Assembly: GCA_021809185.1 (NCBI GenBank)
Contig: JAKBAI010000002.1
Span: forward strand, 1 to 64,000
DNA: 64,000 nt
From: Planctomycetota bacterium
GTDB lineage: Bacteria > Planctomycetota > Planctomycetia > Gemmatales > Gemmataceae
Direction of reading: 5' to 3'
The notes below the pieces were generated by a model. The model was not told the origin of the DNA. It did not search any database and saw only the letters and a program-made list of their open reading frames with translations. This document shows positions 54,881 through 64,000 of this stretch, piece by piece; position 1 is the first letter of the stretch; each line of letters begins with the position of its first letter. Position numbers and translations under genes: made by a program.

Positions 54881-55843
54881 TTTTTTACTCTTAGTTCACA
54901 ATTTGTTGCTTCAGCTCTATCTAAAGTTATTTATATAGCATTAATTGAAAGTGCTCAAGTACCTAAGTTAGTTGACGAGTTTTAAAATATCCATTATTTA
55001 AGTCCTCCAGTTCTCTGATTCTTTTCGTTTAATCTTGAATCAGAGTATCTTTGATCTGGATTTCTAGTTTGGCTTCATTGAGCAAAGGCTCCTTTTCAAT
55101 GATGGATTTATATTTTTCGAAGAGTATAAATTCATTGGTCGGTTAATGGAAAGAATAGCTTGGAGGAGATAAACTTTTTGCGATAGAAGCCTATTATGGG
55201 TTCGATATTTTGATGTGTTGTGGTTCTACGAATGATTGTTTTCGGAAAACATCGAGTTTTTATCGGATCGTCGCATTATCATCTTGATTCTTGGGAGATT
55301 TAATTGGATTCCATTTGATAAGGCTAAGAATTTTAGTGATTCTGCTCGATTAATATCGGATTCCATTGAACACTTATGGATATTGTGGCGAGAAGGTTAT
55401 TATTTTGAGGGATAGTCTCTGAGACTAATCTCATTGATCTGAGTAACTGAAATTCAAAAATATTGAGCCTTGGAGCTTACAGAGGGAAAACCTTCAGAGG
55501 ATCGAACAATCCAAGTGAAGCTAGAATCTCAGGGTCTGAAATTCAAACATAATTAGCATTGGGAGATAGCAACAATTTGGATAAGCTTACCCCCCAACTT
55601 AGATTTCTCTGTGATTTCTGTGGCTAAAATTGATAAATGTTCACCATAAAAGAGGCTTTTTTCTAATACGGGACAGTTTCCAAGAGATAAATCGAAACTC
55701 TTTTTACAAAGTGGAGTCATTTAATTCCACAACGATTATCTTACTAGGTTCTTACTAGATTCTTAACGATGGATTATTTTATCGAGCGCTGAATCGAAAA
55801 GAAAATAGTGAGGGGACTTTTGTTTTAAATATCTTGAGATTCA
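54881..55843. other. 1-kb intergenic region
   Basis: No credible gene. An 11-bp unit (CTTACTAGGTT then CTTACTAGATT, 55740-55761) is repeated with a partial third copy. No RNA, mobile element or regulatory motif was recognised. Confidence 0.45.
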
Positions 55844-56722
55844 TTAATAGGCCCCCTTACCGGAAAGAACTGCTGGGACCGTTAGAACGATAAGCTTCAT
55901 ATCAAGCCAAAAGTTACGATCGCGAATATAGCGTAAATCGAGTTCGACTTGCTGCTGAAAGTCCAAATCGGCGCGCCCACTCACTTGCCAGATGCAGGTG
56001 AGTCCAGGAACGACGTTCAAACGGCGTTGTTCGTGGGGGTTATATTTTTTAACCTCTGCTGGTACGGCAGGCCGCGGCCCGACAATCGACATATCCCCAT
56101 GGAGGATATTCCACAATTGAGGTAATTCATCAATCGAAGTTTTACGAATAATCCGGCCAATCCAAGTTACTCGAGGGTCTCGTTTCATCTTGAAAGTAAT
56201 TGAATTTTTTCCGTGCTGATTATTCGCCAAGATCTGTTGTTTCAGAGCTTCGGCATTGATCACCATCGATCGGAATTTATAAAAATAGAATTCCTTGCCA
56301 TAAAGTCCTACCCGTTTTTGGCGGAAAAATATCGGCCCACCATCGGTTAATTTGATGAGAATCATGACAATGAGCAATGGCACAAACAGAATAATCATCA
56401 TCGTGCACGAAAGCAAAATATCGAATGCACGTTTGGCAGTTAAATACGTAACCGATGGTGTTACTGCCGAACGCAAATAGATTGGTAACATTCGCGTTTG
56501 CGTAATGCCAGATGATTGTGCATTCGAAGGTATAGCTAAAACGGTTGTCATATAATCACCTTTATGGCGATAAAATCCAAACTCGGGCAAATTCGAATTA
56601 TTTTCAGGGATGAATGAGGCTTGTGGGTCTGTATGAACATTTGCGATCGATCCTGTTGCTGCTGAGTTTTCTTTCCATTCCGTGTAATGTAACGGTAAAT
56701 GTATTCCTTTACGGATATTCAT
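55844..56722 (-). CDS. undecaprenyl-phosphate sugar transferase (bacterial sugar transferase family)
   Basis: 292 residues. A polar N-terminal stretch of about 95 residues lacks the several membrane helices of WcaJ-type enzymes; one hydrophobic segment (about 108-130, LLSCTMMIILFVPLLIVMILI) precedes the catalytic domain, with RAFDILLSC, GGPIFFRQKRVG, FRSM, KTSIDELPQLWNI, MSIVGPRP and PGLTCIWQVSGR. It starts exopolysaccharide synthesis by loading a sugar phosphate onto the lipid carrier. A second in-frame ATG at 56551 has AAGGTGA upstream and is an alternative start. It lies immediately downstream of the GT2 gene on the same strand. Confidence 0.92.
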   Translation of the reverse strand: MNIRKGIHLPLHYTEWKENSAATGSIANVHTDPQASFIPENNSNLPEFGFYRHKGDYMTTVLAIPSNAQSSGITQTRMLPIYLRSAVTPSVTYLTAKRAFDILLSCTMMIILFVPLLIVMILIKLTDGGPIFFRQKRVGLYGKEFYFYKFRSMVINAEALKQQILANNQHGKNSITFKMKRDPRVTWIGRIIRKTSIDELPQLWNILHGDMSIVGPRPAVPAEVKKYNPHEQRRLNVVPGLTCIWQVSGRADLDFQQQVELDLRYIRDRNFWLDMKLIVLTVPAVLSGKGAY

Positions 56723-56854
56723 CCTGTATTTATTTCACTCCTGTTTTAAACAATTGGATTCATCTCGATTCTGGGATCCTCGTTTCTGTGTTAATCAAGT
56801 ATTCCTACTCGATCGGAACCTGAATCGTGAACGGTTTACCTTAATGGATAAGAA

Positions 56855-58399
56855 TTAAACACGTTCCGTGCGAATCCACTTTTTTTCTCTCGCTAAAAGT
56901 AACTTGCCATAAATAGGCAATTTCCAAAACACATACAAAGGGGCAAGTAACAATATAGATAACGGTAGAGTCTTTCGTGCATACCGATACCAAGCGATTG
57001 CTAGGGAGAGAACTAGCAACATTAAACACAGAACATTTGTTAACAAAGGGGTGAGAATTAGCCAATTCTTGGAATGTTCCGACCAAGAATAAGAAGTTCC
57101 TGCTGAAGTTCCTGTGATTATGGGTAAACCAGAAAACGCAGGCGAAATAAAAAGAAGAGAGAGATTCAATACGAAACTCATTGCCCATAATCCCAATAAT
57201 AGAGATAGGGGCGGGACAGCCAACTCCAGTGCAAAAGCGAACAATCGCCAGCTCTTTTTCTGAATCGCTGCCTTGATCACTTTGGGAACCTGGCTAAAAA
57301 TCAATTGCACATGCCCATGTTCCCAACGGGTTCGTTGAACCAAGGTCGATTGATTCGTTGGTGCTACTTCGCTTTGCACGAGTGCTTCTGGGCAAAGCTG
57401 AACCGGATTTCCTTGACAAGCTAAGTCTATCCCCAATTTCATATCTTCTACAATTTCAGCACTGGCCAAATTCACCCCGCGCAGTGTTTGCCATGGAAAC
57501 GCCATTCCTGTCCCGGTTAAGAGACAAGGAACCCCGAGCTGATACAATCCCAAAGGGCGTACCCAGTTTTTGAAAAGAAACGCAAAATTGGAAAGCTGTT
57601 GTTTGAAAGTCGGATTTGTCGATCCCTTCAAGAGATAAATTGCTTGTGCCGGTTTTTGGCTTCTCTTCACTGCCTGTTTTAATGCTTGTAATGAACCAGT
57701 TCGTAATTCACAATCGGCATCAAGAATCACAACGATTTCTGGTGGTTTCATCTCTAGTGCTTTCAATCCATGATGTAGGGCAAATCCTTTTCCTCTATTT
57801 GTCGGGTCATTCCGCTCAATAACGTTAATATTGTTTGATGGTTGCGCGAAAATCTTGTTCCAATCCGAATTTTTTTCAAGTATTTCTTTACCAACTAGAG
57901 AATCACTTGAAACTGGGTTAACAGGGGAATTACGCAGCAAATGATGGGTTAAATCCGAATCGGAAATATTGGTAAATTGGGCCGCACGATTCTCTTCGGA
58001 ATTCAGTTGTTTGGCCTGGTCACTTTCTGAAAATGATTGATTTAATTCTTGCCGTGGCTGTGAAATTTTGTTTACAAAACTTCGCACAATTTCTGCTGTG
58101 TTATCTGTACAATTATCAGCAATTACGAGAATAGAATCGTTGATGCCTAATTCTGGTTGCAAACTGGTCAATGTCGATTCTATGCCCAATTCTTCATTGT
58201 GCGCAGGGATAAGAATAACGCAGGAATCTGTGTCATTCATGTTTGTGTTTATTGGGTTGTTGAATGGATTGGCTGGATTGTTGCAGCTTGAGATAGTCTC
58301 GAGAATCAAGACGAAAAATGGGATTGTCAGTAACAACGCGATTACCGAAGCTCCCATCTGAATCATCAAATTAAAATCTTGCGAGGTCACTATCGACAT
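56855..58399 (-). CDS. family 2 glycosyltransferase, membrane-bound
   Basis: 514 residues. The N-terminal segment (about 12-36) is hydrophobic. The GT2 domain includes VILIPAHNEELGIESTL, VIADNCTDNTAEIV, a donor-site ILDADCELR and a QRTRWEHGH (Q/RxxRW) motif. It is interrupted by a long insertion (about 110-195) between its first strands and the ILDADCELR motif. Three to four C-terminal hydrophobic stretches end the protein. This architecture suggests a processive or exported-polysaccharide transferase. It belongs to the same minus-strand pair as the sugar transferase (132-bp gap). AAAGGGA precedes the ATG. Confidence 0.9.
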   Translation of the reverse strand: MSIVTSQDFNLMIQMGASVIALLLTIPFFVLILETISSCNNPANPFNNPINTNMNDTDSCVILIPAHNEELGIESTLTSLQPELGINDSILVIADNCTDNTAEIVRSFVNKISQPRQELNQSFSESDQAKQLNSEENRAAQFTNISDSDLTHHLLRNSPVNPVSSDSLVGKEILEKNSDWNKIFAQPSNNINVIERNDPTNRGKGFALHHGLKALEMKPPEIVVILDADCELRTGSLQALKQAVKRSQKPAQAIYLLKGSTNPTFKQQLSNFAFLFKNWVRPLGLYQLGVPCLLTGTGMAFPWQTLRGVNLASAEIVEDMKLGIDLACQGNPVQLCPEALVQSEVAPTNQSTLVQRTRWEHGHVQLIFSQVPKVIKAAIQKKSWRLFAFALELAVPPLSLLLGLWAMSFVLNLSLLFISPAFSGLPIITGTSAGTSYSWSEHSKNWLILTPLLTNVLCLMLLVLSLAIAWYRYARKTLPLSILLLAPLYVFWKLPIYGKLLLAREKKWIRTERV

Positions 58400-59046
58400 T
58401 TCCCTTTATACATACTCCAATTCTTCATTCAATCAGCTAACTCACTTTACCTCACCAAATTCACTAACTTTACTTTCGCGATTTTAATTTTAAGTGACTG
58501 GAGTTTTATATTCACTTAAATCTTAATGCTAATCTTTATAAATAAATACATAATGAACAAAATTGCTATTTTGCTCATTTTGATATCATTGAAATCTGAG
58601 TTAGATAAAGAATAAAAGAGGTGGTTTTCATCTCATCTCCGTTTATATCAATCTCTCATAAATTCAACTCTTAACGTTATACTCTTGAAGACATTCTCTT
58701 GATGTCACCCCCAAGAAATAAGATGAATTATTGTCTCACCAAATACTTACTTCGATTTCCGAACTCAATTTTCCGATCATACCTCCCTGCGATGATATGG
58801 AATCAGCTTCGATCATTTTCCAGTTTTGATTTCGAGTAAGCGTTTCAAGCGATAACGCTCTTCCCCGAAACGCTTACTCTTAATTTAGTTGAAAATCCAT
58901 CTTCATTGCAACCCATTTTTCAAGAATTTCCTCAAAAATCTGATAAATTAGAACAATTGTTACATTCGTGCTTAGAACAAAAATCGTTAAAATAGGAATT
59001 AATGCTTCGAAATTCCCTATTTTACTATTGATATTATGAATAAAAA
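58400..59046. other. intergenic region between divergent polysaccharide genes
   Basis: No gene. A perfect 13-bp inverted repeat (58834-58879) with an inner hairpin lies centrally and is listed separately; flanking DNA is AT-rich and should contain the promoters of both directions. Confidence 0.5.
58834..58879. promoter_or_regulatory. 13-bp perfect inverted repeat, possible operator or RNA hairpin
   Basis: GAGTAAGCGTTTC (58834-58846) pairs exactly with GAAACGCTTACTC (58867-58879). The 20-nt centre contains its own 4-bp stem AGCG/CGCT around ATAA. No T-run follows, so a terminator is unlikely. It lies in the gap from which the GT2 and WecG-type genes diverge, so a regulatory site is plausible. 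Confidence 0.55.
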
Positions 59047-59871
59047 ATGAAAGAAAGCCTGAAATTGTCTAACAATCATACGATAAATGTTTTTGGAATT
59101 CCGTTAATTGCATGGACGATGGAACAAGTGTTGGATGCCATGGAAATAATGATTCAACAGAAAATCCCAAACTATGTCATCACAGCAAATTTAAATTATG
59201 CCATGCTCTGTCAATCAGATAATTATCTAAATGAGATCAATAAGCGAGCAAAATTTATTGTTGCCGATGGGATGCCATTAGTCTGGGCTTCTTATTTGAA
59301 GAAAAATAAACGATTGCCTCAGAGAGTCACTGGGGCGGAATTAGTCAATCGTTTGTGTGAGCGAGCGGCAAAACTTCAAGCATCCATTTTTATTTTTGGT
59401 GCCTATCCTGGTCAAGCAGAATTGGCGGGGAATCTTCTTTCGCAGAAATTCCCAGGCTTACGATTCGCTGGATCTATCTGCCCACCTTTTGGGCGTTGGA
59501 CCGAAACAGAAAATGTTCAAATGATCGAACAAATCCACCAAGTAAAACCGGATATTTTGTTTGTTGCTTTGGGACAACCTTTTGGAGAAAAATGGGTGGC
59601 CAAAAACTATCAAACGATTGGCGCCAGTATCAATTTACAGATTGGAGGCTCATTTGATTTTATCACAGGTCGCGTTCGCCGTGCTCCAAAATGGATGCAA
59701 AGATGTGGATTAGAATGGATTTATCGATTTTACCAAGAGCCAAAACGATTGTTCATGCGATACTACTCCAACATATTTTTTCTTGTTAGAATGATGATTC
59801 TAGAAATGGGAAACCGGCGATTTGAAATGAATTCCAAAAATATATCAATAAAGAATGATCAGGATGGATGA
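59047..59871 (+). CDS. WecG/TagA/CpsF-family glycosyltransferase
   Basis: 274 residues. The family pattern is present: NVFGIPLIAWTMEQ, TANLNYAM with FIVADGMPLVW, and later FIFGAYPG, DILFVALGQPFGEKW and the glycine-rich QIGGSFDFITGRVRRAPKWMQ with the downstream GLEWIYRFYQEPKR. It adds a UDP-N-acetyl(mannos)amine-type sugar to a lipid-linked acceptor. It is divergent from the GT2/sugar transferase pair, and all three probably build one exopolysaccharide. No Shine-Dalgarno sequence was seen. Confidence 0.93.
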   Translation: MKESLKLSNNHTINVFGIPLIAWTMEQVLDAMEIMIQQKIPNYVITANLNYAMLCQSDNYLNEINKRAKFIVADGMPLVWASYLKKNKRLPQRVTGAELVNRLCERAAKLQASIFIFGAYPGQAELAGNLLSQKFPGLRFAGSICPPFGRWTETENVQMIEQIHQVKPDILFVALGQPFGEKWVAKNYQTIGASINLQIGGSFDFITGRVRRAPKWMQRCGLEWIYRFYQEPKRLFMRYYSNIFFLVRMMILEMGNRRFEMNSKNISIKNDQDG

Positions 59872-60269
59872 AATATCATTTTTGATTAAGTTGAGTAAAG
59901 ATTAATCAATCTATAATTTCTTTCAAATCAGAACTGTGGCGAGGTAATGAATCAGATTAAATTAGACAATCATTATTTATCAGAAATATTTGTGATTATT
60001 TGCATTCTTTCCAATAATTCTTCGAATCTCGAAACAATTTATCGTTAGATAGGTAGATATGTATAATAAAATAGATCAATTAAAATAGGGAGATGGATTC
60101 CCCTATACTTAAGGAATCTTTGCGGAGCAAAATAGCTCTTTTGATCAAACCAGATGAGTTGAATGAATGATCCAAGGCTTGAAGAATTTAGAAATGGATT
60201 TTTATCTCTAAGCAGGAAAAGGATTTGATTTTTATTGATATTTATTGATATTTAGGAGCAATCGAATTT
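59872..60269. other. intergenic leader, AT-rich
   Basis: No gene. A 10-bp unit (TTTATTGATA) is repeated at 60233-60252, just before the AGGAG ribosome binding site of the next gene. Confidence 0.4.
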
Positions 60270-62408
60270 ATGTTTCAGATGAGGTATTCAAACAGACAAT
60301 CAACAATGACATCTACAAATAGAATTAAATGCGTGCTCGCGTTACTTGCCGTTTCGTTGCTTAGTTTTGTCCCATATAATGGTACTTTCTGCTTTGGCCA
60401 GTCGTCATCTCCATCTTTATCTCCATCCGTATCTTTAGCTGCCCCCATATTAAAGTTGAAAAACACCGAGTCAACTGACTCCAGCAAAAAAGAGCAGAGT
60501 CCGGAAACGAGTTCTAATATTGGAAAAAAGGTTCCGGTTCTTTATGGGATCGATGGAAATAACAAAAAGCAAAAAATGACTATAGATAAATTGGAGTCAG
60601 GGAAAAAAGTCCAGGGAACGATCATCATTTTTTTCTCCTTGGAGTGCCCAGTTTCCAATTCGTATATGAGTACGATCGATGATATGTCCAAAAAATACGC
60701 TTCTAAAGGGTTGAATTTTGTTGGCGTTTGCCCTGAATGCGATTCTTTAGCCGAATTGAAAAAGCAGATGAAAGAGTTTAAAGTTTCGTTTCCTCTCTTT
60801 CTTGATCCTGGTCGTGAAATCACCACGACTCTGGAAGCCACTACCACCCCCGAAGCATTTTTGCTCGATTCGGAAAGAATTGTTCGCTATCGAGGGCGTA
60901 TTGACAATAGTTACAGCGAACGGTTAAAGAGAAATCCACGTACTACAGAATTCGATCTGCAAAACGCAATTACGAATCTACTGTCAAACCAGCCAATTCG
61001 GATTACCAAGACAATTCCGGTCGGTTGCCCCATTACCTCTATATCTTCAACCGGAACAAAAGTAGAAACAAAATCTGGATTGACATTCTATCGAGATATT
61101 GAGCCAATCCTGCAAAATCGATGTCAATCTTGTCACCGTCCTGGTGCGGTGGGGCCATTCTCATTACTAACTTACAAGCAGTCCAAAAAATGGGCTGAAG
61201 ATATAAAAAACTATACTCATGAAAGAAAAATGCCTCCCTGGAAACCGGTAGCGGGTCAAGAATTTTTGAATGATCGGAGAATGACCGATCAGGAAATCAA
61301 GAAAATAGCCGATTGGGTCAATGATGGTACTCCCGAAGGGGATAGGAAAGATGCTCCGCCGGAAAAGGTTTATAGCGATGGTTGGCAGCTCGGAAAACCC
61401 GATCTGATTTTAACACCCAATGAAGATTTTGAGCTTGCAGCAACGGGTAAAGACATATTCCGTTGTTTTGTATTGCCAACAGGATTGACCGAAGACAAAT
61501 ATATTGTTGGTTTTGAAACTAGACCAGGGAATTCGCGAATCGTTCATCACACACTGAATTTTTGGGATTTGACCGATCGGGCCGAGTCTATGGAATTAGG
61601 ATCGAGAGATAAGAAGAATGAATTTGGCGACCACGGTCCAGGTTACAGTGTCTCCATGGGGATCGGGTTTTTGCCAGGATTGGCCGATCTGAAAAAAAGT
61701 CAGGAACGTGGTGTTCCCCCAATCGGGGCTTTTGGTGGTTGGGCACCTGGGCAGATGCCGCGCTTTTTACCGGAAGAAGCGGGCTATCTTCTACCAAAAG
61801 GAGCCAAGGTAGTGGTTCAGGTTCATTATCATCGAAATGGCAAAGTAGAACGGGATCGATTACAAATTGGTTTGTACTTCGCCAAAAAACCGGTCGTGAA
61901 TAAATGGCGAACTATTGTTGTAGATGGTTTCCCTAAAATCGCATCGAAATTCCCATTTTATTCGTATATCCCTGCGGGGGATGCACACTATGTAACTCGT
62001 GGAACTATCTGGCTCTCAGCGGATGCCACGATCTACAATGTTATGCCTCATATGCACTTATTAGGCAAATCCGTGAAGGTTTCCATGACTCTTCCTGGAA
62101 AGGAATCGACTCTTTTACTTCAGATCGACGATTGGGACTATAATTGGCAAGAGACCTACTGGTTTAAAAATCCGATCGCTGTTCCCAAGGGAACCAAATT
62201 CGAAGTCGAAGCGGTTTATGATAATTCCAGTAAGAATCCTAACAATCCGCGCAATCCGCCAACTCAGGTTCGATCAGGGGATGAGACAACCGATGAAATG
62301 CTGTTCGGTTTTCTTGGATGTTTACCAAAACAGAAAAACGGTCCATTGAGATTTTTACGTACTCCTCCTAAAGATGAACCTTCTCCTAAACAGTCCAATA
62401 CCCCTTGA
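60270..62408 (+). CDS. redoxin - c-type cytochrome - monooxygenase-like fusion protein
   Basis: 712 residues. Signal peptide at about 20-44. A peroxiredoxin/thioredoxin-like domain follows (about 80-250) with FFSLECPVSNSY, where the CxxS form leaves only the first Cys of the redox pair. Next come a short linker and a cytochrome-like segment with one CQSCH heme motif (about 289) and a DIEPILQNRC lead-in. Then comes a beta-rich domain related to copper type II ascorbate-dependent monooxygenases (about 370-690), with RIVHHTLNFWDL and PHMHLLGKSV histidines. It is probably periplasmic. The three modules together suggest a redox enzyme, but the substrate is unknown. AGGAG precedes the ATG. Confidence 0.85.
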   Translation: MFQMRYSNRQSTMTSTNRIKCVLALLAVSLLSFVPYNGTFCFGQSSSPSLSPSVSLAAPILKLKNTESTDSSKKEQSPETSSNIGKKVPVLYGIDGNNKKQKMTIDKLESGKKVQGTIIIFFSLECPVSNSYMSTIDDMSKKYASKGLNFVGVCPECDSLAELKKQMKEFKVSFPLFLDPGREITTTLEATTTPEAFLLDSERIVRYRGRIDNSYSERLKRNPRTTEFDLQNAITNLLSNQPIRITKTIPVGCPITSISSTGTKVETKSGLTFYRDIEPILQNRCQSCHRPGAVGPFSLLTYKQSKKWAEDIKNYTHERKMPPWKPVAGQEFLNDRRMTDQEIKKIADWVNDGTPEGDRKDAPPEKVYSDGWQLGKPDLILTPNEDFELAATGKDIFRCFVLPTGLTEDKYIVGFETRPGNSRIVHHTLNFWDLTDRAESMELGSRDKKNEFGDHGPGYSVSMGIGFLPGLADLKKSQERGVPPIGAFGGWAPGQMPRFLPEEAGYLLPKGAKVVVQVHYHRNGKVERDRLQIGLYFAKKPVVNKWRTIVVDGFPKIASKFPFYSYIPAGDAHYVTRGTIWLSADATIYNVMPHMHLLGKSVKVSMTLPGKESTLLLQIDDWDYNWQETYWFKNPIAVPKGTKFEVEAVYDNSSKNPNNPRNPPTQVRSGDETTDEMLFGFLGCLPKQKNGPLRFLRTPPKDEPSPKQSNTP

Positions 62409-62452
62409 TCGATTTCGGTGGAGCATCATTTACCTTGATTCTCACTGAGGAT

Positions 62453-62491
62453 AGTTGACAACAATAGTTGACAATAACAGTTGACAACGAC
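62453..62491. repeat. 13-bp tandem repeat, three copies
   Basis: Each unit begins AGTTGACAA (62453, 62466, 62479), spaced exactly 13 bp. The last unit also forms the left arm of the inverted repeat that follows. Confidence 0.75.
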
Positions 62492-62528
62492 AGCTAGTAA
62501 GAATTATCTCACGAATTGTCGTTGTCAA
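62481..62528. terminator. 12-bp perfect inverted repeat between convergent genes
   Basis: TTGACAACGACA (62481-62492) pairs with TGTCGTTGTCAA (62517-62528) over a 24-nt loop. It stands between the convergent redoxin-fusion and MFS genes, so a bidirectional terminator is likely, without a T-run. Confidence 0.5.
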
Positions 62529-62575
62529 TGGAGTAAGAAGAAAATGAGTTTCGATCTAGCTATAGTCCTTATTCG

Positions 62576-63805
62576 CTAAGAAGGAGCTGTAGATTCGCTG
62601 GTAGCATTTTTCAATAGTCTCTTCAAATTCCAGATTCCAAACAACGGGCCAGGTAAAAGGAACCAATAAACCCATAAATTCATCTCCGACCAACAGCTTA
62701 GAATGCTCTGCAGAGAAATCAGAGTAATGGCAAAACCGATAGCGTTTTGGATGGTTAAGGCGGTGCCGAGAGTATCAGCAGGAATCGCTTGGGCCGATAG
62801 CGCCGAAAACAGAGGGGAATCGGCTACCACGGCCATTGACCAGAAGAACAGAATCGTCCAGGCGATTCCAATCGGTAAATCAGATAAAAAAGGACCAAGC
62901 AAACACCCAGAAGCGGAGATCGCTAGCCAGATGCTAGCCAATTGTGCTGTTCCCATTCTCCGATTTAGATAGCGATTCAAAAAACATGCTAATGCACCTG
63001 CGGAAATAAATCCACTACTAAAGAGGGCAATCGTCGCCGGATGCTGGTTAGTAGTATCGGCCAACAATACGCCAACAAGTCGGGGTATTAAAGCCCAGAA
63101 GGTATACAGTTCCCACATATGCCCAAAATAGGCCAACGCCGAACAACGATATTTTTCTTGCCGGAAACAATAAGCAATTTTATGGATGTGAAATTTGGAT
63201 CGACCGGGGATAGTTTTACCTTCTCCCAGAGCAAGAATACACAATCCACCTCCCAGAGCTAACCATGATGCACCTAGAGACGCTATCTTCCAGGAATGAT
63301 CGCCTAGACCACGAATCAGATAAGGTATCGCAGTTCCTAAGGTTAACGACCCCACTAAAAAACTGAGAACTATTGCTTTTTTATCTGGTTCCCAGGTGAT
63401 GATTAATTTCATCCCGATAGGATATATCCCGGCTAAAGCGAATCCGGTACAAAATCGGCATAGCAGCACCAGTTCAGAAATCTGGTAAAAGGAGACAAAT
63501 AAATAATTCCACATAGCCCCAATCGCAGCGGAAACAAAAAAGATTCGATGACTAGCTAATCGATCTGCAAGTCCTGTAACCGCGAATAAAAATGTCCCGC
63601 AAATAAAGCCGGCTTGTACTGCCAATGTAATGCCGATCTGCAGCCATAAAACATGGCCCCAAGCCGAATCTGATTCCGCTTTTAATTCCTCGATGGCATG
63701 AGTTCCACTAAACCATAACGAGGTACCTGCTAACTCAGCGAGTAAGATGGTTAGGACTGGACTTTTACGCAACAAGCGTTGAATTGTTGAAATCGATGGG
63801 GTCAT
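62576..63805 (-). CDS. major facilitator superfamily transporter
   Basis: 409 residues, almost entirely hydrophobic, with about 12 predicted membrane segments. The N-terminal half has the usual loop 2-3 pattern (GLADRLASHRIFF) and a YPIGMKLIITW region in segments 4-5. The substrate cannot be told from sequence; the overall pattern resembles nitrate/cyanate-type or metabolite MFS members. It is convergent with the redoxin-fusion gene. The gap to its right (63806-64000) shows nothing recognisable. Confidence 0.9.
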   Translation of the reverse strand: MTPSISTIQRLLRKSPVLTILLAELAGTSLWFSGTHAIEELKAESDSAWGHVLWLQIGITLAVQAGFICGTFLFAVTGLADRLASHRIFFVSAAIGAMWNYLFVSFYQISELVLLCRFCTGFALAGIYPIGMKLIITWEPDKKAIVLSFLVGSLTLGTAIPYLIRGLGDHSWKIASLGASWLALGGGLCILALGEGKTIPGRSKFHIHKIAYCFRQEKYRCSALAYFGHMWELYTFWALIPRLVGVLLADTTNQHPATIALFSSGFISAGALACFLNRYLNRRMGTAQLASIWLAISASGCLLGPFLSDLPIGIAWTILFFWSMAVVADSPLFSALSAQAIPADTLGTALTIQNAIGFAITLISLQSILSCWSEMNLWVYWFLLPGPLFGIWNLKRLLKNATSESTAPS

Positions 63806-64000
63806 ACAGAAACCGTTGCATATTATTGGTTTATCAATTTTGTTTACGTCATAAAGAAAAAACAGTAGCCACTCTTACTGGCCAACCAGATGCCAGAAAC
63901 TTGGTACTTTTATTCGTTGCTTCTGCTTATCGTTATCCATTTTTATAGTAATTTTATATTGATTTTATAGTATAGGCGACGATGAGCGATAGTTGCTATC

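Overview
The window reads as a piece of chromosome from a planctomycete, most likely a relative of the Gemmataceae. The basis is gene content: very large secreted beta-rich proteins with hydrophobic ends, a von Willebrand A giant with a DUF2135-like tail, a TIGR03067-type secreted protein, a redoxin/CxxCH cytochrome/monooxygenase-like fusion, a Tat-exported Gfo/Idh/MocA oxidoreductase and a CBS-PP2C phosphatase. The DNA is visibly AT-rich for that group, with many 0.3-1.4 kb intergenic gaps. There are no insertion sequences, phage genes, rRNA or CRISPR arrays. One tRNA (Pro, anticodon TGG) is present.

Left end (1-15 kb): the N-terminal part of dnaN runs off the left edge. The 783 bp upstream of it look like a replication origin, with two DnaA boxes in an inverted repeat, GGCGCGC motifs and three AT-rich 13-mers containing GATCATTT. 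To the right is a minus-strand block of very large envelope proteins. A 1258-aa protein (9121-12897) is followed by a 1613-aa ORF that is separated by one in-frame TGA from a 947-aa ORF. I read the last two as one roughly 2565-aa reading frame made of two units, each built like the 1258-aa protein, so three similar units lie in tandem. A coiled-coil protein (13331-14320) precedes them.

Middle (15-36 kb): a 1554-aa VWA protein, a CBS-PP2C phosphatase, a Tat-type oxidoreductase, an esterase, tRNA-Pro, parB with a likely parS site upstream but no parA in the window, a PseG-like protein behind a possibly structured leader, DNA polymerase X, an aminotransferase and an unrecognised protein.

Right half (36-64 kb): a subtilase with a coiled-coil insertion; queC and moeA; an AtuA-type trio (AtuA core, separately encoded AtuA-like C-terminal domain, enoyl-CoA hydratase) suggesting acyl-CoA or terpenoid catabolism; a TIGR03067 protein; tsaD; a DUF1444 protein; the archease-rtcB RNA ligation pair; an FHA protein; a short-chain dehydrogenase convergent with an Lrp/AsnC regulator; a lipase-like hydrolase; three exopolysaccharide genes (sugar-phosphate transferase, GT2, WecG/TagA) arranged around a strong inverted repeat; the redoxin-cytochrome fusion; and an MFS transporter.

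A recurring feature not explained by genes is a set of 2-4 copy tandem repeats with units of 10-18 bp, often 13 bp, in the gaps between genes. Shine-Dalgarno motifs were used to choose starts where they decide between candidates.
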